From Bacillota bacterium (GTDB lineage: Bacteria; Bacillota; Clostridia; Acetivibrionales; DTU013), in assembly GCA_023411575.1 (NCBI GenBank), contig JAEYOP010000005.1, forward strand, positions 1 through 10,158: 10,158 nucleotides of DNA, read 5' to 3'. Shown here one piece after another: positions 6,602 through 10,158 of the stretch; the first letter of the stretch is position 1; the number at the start of each line of letters is the position of its first letter. A program made the translations under genes and the position numbers. The notes beneath the pieces were generated by a model. The model saw only the letters and a list, made by a program, of their open reading frames with translations. It was not told the DNA's origin and did not search any database.

Positions 6602-7996
6602 TTACTTACCAAATGCTTTTTTTGCTGCTTCTTCCATTTCTTTGTTTACCTGTTCAGGAGTTTTCGCAAGACCGAAAATTGCTTGTGAAGTATCCTTGTG
6701 AACCTGTGCAACATCAGCAGGCAAATACTGATCGTACCATAACTGAACGGAAGGAGCCTTTTCTACTGCACTCAATACATCCTGGAGCAGTGGATCGCTA
6801 ACCTTTACACCTTTTACAGGAGGTACTCTTCCTGCTTCGATACGCTTGGTAACAGCTGTATCATCTATAAGGTAAGTGATTGCTTTGAATGCGCCTGCTA
6901 CGTCTTTACTGTTTGCAGCAACTGAATAGAAGTTATCTCCAACTGTACCAACAACTGAGTCTGGGCTACCTTTTCCACCTTCAGCAGCTGGGAATGGGAA
7001 CGAACCAATCTTCTTCATAAAGTCTTTTATCTTTGCATCTTTACTGCTTTCTGTTTCACCTTTAGCAGTTGAGAGGAACCATGAACCCATAAGAGTCATA
7101 GCAGCTTTTTCTTGATACAATAGCATACGTGATTGTCCTGAGTCTTCATCCAGACCATTAAATCCTTTATTGAAATAATTATTCTTAACCCAGTCCTGAA
7201 TCTTGTTTCCAGCCTGTGTAAATGCTTCGTTTTCAAAGGAACCTGTACGTTGCGCAGCTGCATTAAAGGCCTCTGCTCCGCCGAAACGATCAGCAAGGTA
7301 CATATAATACATTGAACCGGTCCACTGAGTCTTGTTAGCTAAGGAGAAAGGAATTATTCCATTCTTCTTCAAAGTATCAGCAACAGTTTCGAGTTCTGAG
7401 ATTGTCTTTGGAACCTGAAGGTTATATTTAGCAAATAAGTCCTTGTTGTAGAAGAACATTGCTACTGCAGTGTTTTCAACAGGTACTGCCCATATTTTAT
7501 CCTTGTATGTAGCCTGATTTATCGCAGCCGGCATAAAGCGATCCTTATATCCGCCTTCGTTCATGTAAGTTGTCAGATCAGCTATTTTGTTTGAATCAAC
7601 GTAGGTGTTCATTGGTCCGCCTGACCAGTGTGGGAAGATATCAGGCATTTGATCTGAACCCATTGCAACTGCAATCTTGGTTTTGAATGCATCATTCTGC
7701 ATTACAGAGACTTCAACAGAGTAGTTTGGATTGTCCTTAGTAAATCTGTCGATACTGTCTTTAATGATTGTGGGCATTGGCTCAGTTGTCTGAATATGCC
7801 ATAGACTTAGTTTTACAGGATCGGCCGCAGGTGCTGCAGTTGAAGATTCTGCCGCTGCTGTAGTTGACGGGGCAGCGCTTGTTGTTGCTGTTGAGGTCGA
7901 AGTTTCTGCTGTTTTTGACGAACCGCAAGCAGCAATAGACAACGTCATTGCAATTGCTAATCCGGCAGCTATAGCCTTACTGATAGCTTTTTTCAT
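6602..7996 (-). CDS. Sugar-binding lipoprotein of the ABC transporter (SBP1)
   Basis: This 464-residue family 1 solute-binding protein is the extracellular receptor of the adjacent transporter. It starts at ATG 7996 with AAAGGAGG 9 nt upstream. The signal peptide is KKAISKAIAAGLAIAMTLS followed by lipobox IAAC, with lipidated C24. Residues of about 25-58 are a Ser/Thr/Ala-rich low-complexity tether holding the domain off the membrane. The binding domain follows from about residue 60. Notable segments are LSLWHIQ (63-69), MPDIFPHWSGG (117-127), VPVENTAVAMFFYNKDLF (171-188) and IPFSLANKTQWTG (215-227). W66, W124 and W225 are candidate sugar-stacking residues. The gene is first in its operon, after the terminator of nspC. 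The sugar is not determined. A cello- or xylo-oligosaccharide would fit the apparent host, but that is a guess. Confidence 0.95.
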   Translation of the reverse strand: MKKAISKAIAAGLAIAMTLSIAACGSSKTAETSTSTATTSAAPSTTAAAESSTAAPAADPVKLSLWHIQTTEPMPTIIKDSIDRFTKDNPNYSVEVSVMQNDAFKTKIAVAMGSDQMPDIFPHWSGGPMNTYVDSNKIADLTTYMNEGGYKDRFMPAAINQATYKDKIWAVPVENTAVAMFFYNKDLFAKYNLQVPKTISELETVADTLKKNGIIPFSLANKTQWTGSMYYMYLADRFGGAEAFNAAAQRTGSFENEAFTQAGNKIQDWVKNNYFNKGFNGLDEDSGQSRMLLYQEKAAMTLMGSWFLSTAKGETESSKDAKIKDFMKKIGSFPFPAAEGGKGSPDSVVGTVGDNFYSVAANSKDVAGAFKAITYLIDDTAVTKRIEAGRVPPVKGVKVSDPLLQDVLSAVEKAPSVQLWYDQYLPADVAQVHKDTSQAIFGLAKTPEQVNKEMEEAAKKAFGK

Positions 7997-8116
7997 TGTT
8001 CTTTACCTCCTTTAATATATAAGCTTTTTAACTTACGCATTTATATTAGCATTAAAGAACAAGCAAATTAATTAATAAAACTTACTACTTTATATAAATT
8101 TGTAACTTTAATTTAG
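7997..8116 (-). promoter_or_regulatory. Promoter/leader region of the transporter operon
   Basis: Because a terminator ends the upstream unit, the transporter operon must be transcribed from within this AT-rich gap. I cannot choose one clean promoter. Candidates are TATAAA inside AATTTATATAAAG, and the TGCTAATATAAAT segment (TG-N extended -10) near 8042-8054, neither with a good -35. Poor -35 matches would suit an activator-dependent promoter. The heptamer AACTTAC (plus strand) occurs at 8030-8036 and 8079-8085, 49 bp apart, and could be part of an activator site. The strong AAAGGAGG ribosome site lies at 8006-8013. Confidence 0.4.
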
Positions 8117-8148
8117 AAATAAAAAAACCTAACTTGTTTGTTAGGTTT
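8117..8148 (-). terminator. Intrinsic terminator after nspC
   Basis: On the minus strand AAACCTAAC (8140-8148) and GTTAGGTTT (8125-8133) form a perfect 9-bp stem with a 6-nt loop, followed at once by TTTTATTT. It lies 32 nt past the nspC stop and separates the polyamine unit from the sugar transporter operon. Confidence 0.9.
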
Positions 8149-8180
8149 ATACAAAATAAATTATTCAATTTAAGCAATAT

Positions 8181-9320
8181 TTACGATAATCTGGTCTCAA
8201 AATCACTATAATCAAACTTTTTTACCAGCCTTATTCCGTCTTTTTCATTATAGAGCGCTATAGCCGGAAGATTAACACCGTTAAAAGTATTGTTTTTTAC
8301 CATGGTGTAGTGAGCCATATCGCAAAATACCAGCCTGTCTCCGGCTTTCAAAGGCTTGTCAAAGGAGTAGTCCCCGATTATGTCTCCCGCCAGACAGGTA
8401 AGGCCTCCGAGTCTGTATGTATGATTTTTTTCCTGAGGCTTGCCGGCAGAAATTATATTGGGTCTGTAAGGCATCTCAATGACATCAGGCATATGGCATG
8501 CTGCCGAGGTATCAAGAATTGCAATATCCATTCCATTATCCACTATATCCAGGACTCTGGCAACTAGGTATCCGGTATTTAATGCTATTGCTTCTCCGGG
8601 CTCGAGATAAATCTCAACCCCATATTTGTCCTGAAAGAATTTTATTGTACGTATTAGTGTTTCTATATCATAGTCTTGTCTTGTAATATGATGGCCTCCA
8701 CCCAAATTCAGCCATTTCATATTTTTAATAAACTCTCCGAATTTCTCATCAACCACCTTTGCTGTACGCTCAAGTGCATCAGAGTTTTGCTCACACAGGG
8801 TGTGAAAATGGAGTCCGTCGATGCCTTCAAGCTGGTCTGGTTGGAAGTTCCTAAGCGTGACTCCCAGCCTTGAATGGTTTGCACACGGGTCATATATGGC
8901 ATGGTCCTGTTCTGAATATTCAGGGTTTATACGTATTCCGCATTCAATCTTCTTTCCGGGATAGTTCCTTACTTTGTCTTTAAACTTGTCCCATTGATGA
9001 AAGGAATTGAACACCATGTGGTCTGAGTATTTAAGAAGCTCATCGAATTCCTCCTCTATATACGCCGGAGCGTATACGTGAACTTCCTTTCCCATCTTTT
9101 CAAACCCCAGTCTTGCTTCGAAAAGTGAACTTGAAGTAACTCCATTAAGATATTTCCCAATTAAAGGGTAAACCGAATGCATTGAAAAGCCCTTTTGAGC
9201 CAGAAGAATTTTACAGCCGGTTCTTTTCTGAACAGAATCAAGAATTTCCAGATTTTTAATTAATAGTCTTTCATCAACTATATAACAAGGTGTAGGTAGT
9301 TTTGTTACATCTATATCCAT
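8181..9320 (-). CDS. nspC: Carboxynorspermidine/carboxyspermidine decarboxylase
   Basis: This 379-residue PLP enzyme of the alanine-racemase / DapDC fold releases CO2 from carboxyspermidine or carboxynorspermidine to give spermidine or norspermidine in the cytoplasm. The start is ATG 9320. It gives the usual family length and an N-terminus running into LPTPCYIVDE. The GTG at 9365 lacks a ribosome site and lies in a hairpin. Visible motifs are K43 in LLAQKGFS (expected PLP lysine), HFHTLCEQ near 171-178, the phosphate-binding GGGH at 207-210, LEPGEA at 239-244, and C275 in TSAACHMPDVIEMPYRP (catalytic cysteine of the partner active site). All expected residues are intact. The upstream gene encodes the matching synthase, and an intrinsic terminator follows. 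Which triamine is made depends on the diamine in the cell and cannot be read here. Confidence 0.95.
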   Translation of the reverse strand: MDIDVTKLPTPCYIVDERLLIKNLEILDSVQKRTGCKILLAQKGFSMHSVYPLIGKYLNGVTSSSLFEARLGFEKMGKEVHVYAPAYIEEEFDELLKYSDHMVFNSFHQWDKFKDKVRNYPGKKIECGIRINPEYSEQDHAIYDPCANHSRLGVTLRNFQPDQLEGIDGLHFHTLCEQNSDALERTAKVVDEKFGEFIKNMKWLNLGGGHHITRQDYDIETLIRTIKFFQDKYGVEIYLEPGEAIALNTGYLVARVLDIVDNGMDIAILDTSAACHMPDVIEMPYRPNIISAGKPQEKNHTYRLGGLTCLAGDIIGDYSFDKPLKAGDRLVFCDMAHYTMVKNNTFNGVNLPAIALYNEKDGIRLVKKFDYSDFETRLS

Positions 9321-9349
9321 TAATAGTTTCGCCTTTCTATAACAAACTT

Positions 9350-9400
9350 TACGCCGCTGCTTCACCTTGTTGCAGATAATGAATGGGAATCAGCGGCGTA
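9350..9400 (-). promoter_or_regulatory. GC-rich hairpin in the synthase-nspC gap
   Basis: A perfect 10-bp inverted repeat lies between the synthase stop and the nspC start. The plus-strand arms are TACGCCGCTG at 9350-9359 and CAGCGGCGTA at 9391-9400, with a 31-nt loop. It is GC-rich compared with its surroundings. On the minus strand it is followed by AAAGTTTG, not a T-run, so it is not an intrinsic terminator. It may be an mRNA processing or stability element, or a structured regulatory leader for nspC. Confidence 0.6.
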
Positions 9401-9411
9401 CTCATATTTTA

Positions 9412-10158
9412 TTAATCAAGAAGTGAGGGAGAAAAATCCTCTTTCCATGGGAGACCACACTTATTAAGGGCCTCCATAAATGGATCGGGATCAAATTCCT
9501 CAATATTATATACTCCGGGCTTCATCCAGATTCCCTTTAACATCATCATAGCTCCGATCATGGCCGGAACTCCGGTAGTATAGGATATAGCCTGGGAACC
9601 AACTTCTGCATAGCATTCCTCATGGACACATACATTGTATACATAATAGGTTCTTGGCTTTCCATCCTTAACACCTTGAATTATGCAGCCTATATTGGTT
9701 TTACCCTTTGTTCTCGGTCCAAGTGAAGCCGGGTCGGGTAAAACAGCCTTTAAGAACTGTAGCGGTATTATTTTCTTACCTTCGAAATCTATAGGTTCAA
9801 TAGATGTCATACCTACATTTTCAAGAACTCTTAGGTGAGTGAGATATTTTTCCGAGAAGGTCATCCAGAATCTTATTCTCTTTACACCCTTTATGTTTAC
9901 AGCCAAAGATTCAATCTCTTCATGGTGTAGCAGATAGATATCCTTTGGTCCGATTTCAGGTAAATCATAAACCTTTTTTAGTTCCAGAGGTTCGGTTTCG
10001 ACCCATTGCCCATTCTCCCAATAACTTCCGGGAGCTGTAATTTCGCGTATATTGATTTCCGGATTAAAGTTTGTAGCAAACGGATAACCATGATCACCTG
10101 CATTAGCATCGACTATATCAATGTAATGAATCTCATCAAAATAGTGCTTTTGAGCATA
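9412..10158 (-). CDS. Carboxynorspermidine/carboxyspermidine synthase (saccharopine dehydrogenase family), 5' end outside the window
   Basis: The reading frame is open from the right edge to the TAA at 9412-9414, giving the last 248 residues of a protein of about 400. The TTG at 9906 that could pass for a start is an internal leucine: the upstream sequence stays open and family-like (GDHGYPFATNFNPEINIREITAPGS is split around 10030-10095). Other family blocks are LPDPASLGPRTKGKTNIGC, VHEECYAEVGSQAISYTTG and the C-terminal PDPFMEALNKCGLPW. The enzyme class uses NADPH to join aspartate semialdehyde with putrescine (or diaminopropane), giving the carboxylated triamine that NspC then decarboxylates. 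The N-terminal Rossmann nucleotide-binding part is off-window. Saccharopine or lysine metabolism is less likely because nspC follows. Confidence 0.92.
   Translation of the reverse strand, partial: YAQKHYFDEIHYIDIVDANAGDHGYPFATNFNPEINIREITAPGSYWENGQWVETEPLELKKVYDLPEIGPKDIYLLHHEEIESLAVNIKGVKRIRFWMTFSEKYLTHLRVLENVGMTSIEPIDFEGKKIIPLQFLKAVLPDPASLGPRTKGKTNIGCIIQGVKDGKPRTYYVYNVCVHEECYAEVGSQAISYTTGVPAMIGAMMMLKGIWMKPGVYNIEEFDPDPFMEALNKCGLPWKEDFSPSLLD

Noticed and set aside
7997..8116. CcpA (cre) site upstream of SBP1
   Set aside because: I looked for the WTGNAANCGNWNNCA-type pattern and found no convincing match in this gap by eye.
8310..8902. Several overlapping open frames within nspC on both strands
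   Set aside because: They are shadows of the nspC frame, which holds all catalytic motifs. None has a supported product.
9321..9365. GTG at 9365 as nspC start
   Set aside because: It lies within the hairpin, lacks a spaced ribosome site and gives a length above the family norm. ATG 9320 fits better, although its own ribosome site (AAGG) is only moderate.
9904..9906. TTG at 9906 as start of a short 164-residue gene
   Set aside because: The frame stays open and family-like upstream to the window edge, so this is an internal leucine of the synthase.

Overview
The window looks like chromosomal DNA from a low-GC, Gram-positive, plant-polysaccharide-using Clostridia species. The Ruminiclostridium / cellulolytic Clostridium group is my best guess. 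The reasons are the AT-rich intergenic DNA, the strong AGGAGG-type ribosome sites, the CUT1 sugar ABC transporter and the YesM/YesN-type two-component pair. Every gene I can support lies on the minus strand, so the genes read from right to left.

Right part (10158 to about 8117): the end of a polyamine operon. A saccharopine-dehydrogenase-family carboxy(nor)spermidine synthase, cut by the window edge, is followed by nspC, the PLP-dependent carboxy(nor)spermidine decarboxylase. Together they match the S-adenosylmethionine-independent route to spermidine or norspermidine. A clear intrinsic terminator closes this unit.

Middle (7996 to 4724): a sugar ABC transporter operon. It holds a lipoprotein solute-binding protein (SBP1) and two permeases. 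A long stem-loop lies between the SBP gene and the first permease, as is common where the binding protein must be made in excess. No ATPase gene is present, so a shared MsmX/MsiK-type ATPase encoded elsewhere is presumably used.

Left part (4677 to 1): a likely separately promoted sensing unit. It holds a second solute-binding lipoprotein (SBP2, a clear paralogue of SBP1), a membrane histidine kinase and an AraC-type response regulator that runs off the left edge. SBP2 plus kinase plus regulator form a putative three-component sugar sensor for the adjacent transporter. This resembles the published Cua (cuaABC / cuaDSR) cellodextrin system of R. cellulolyticum in its parts, but here the sensing genes lie downstream of the transporter and no phosphorylase or glycosidase is in view.

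The most unusual sequence structure is an array of about 13 degenerate units with a period near 9 bp. It fills the 174-bp gap between the kinase gene and the regulator gene, whose only possible start is TTG. A 15-bp perfect palindrome abutting the SBP2 ribosome site and a hairpin in the polyamine intergenic gap are also noted. There is no RNA gene, insertion sequence, phage gene or CRISPR array. No gene-free stretch exceeds 300 bases.
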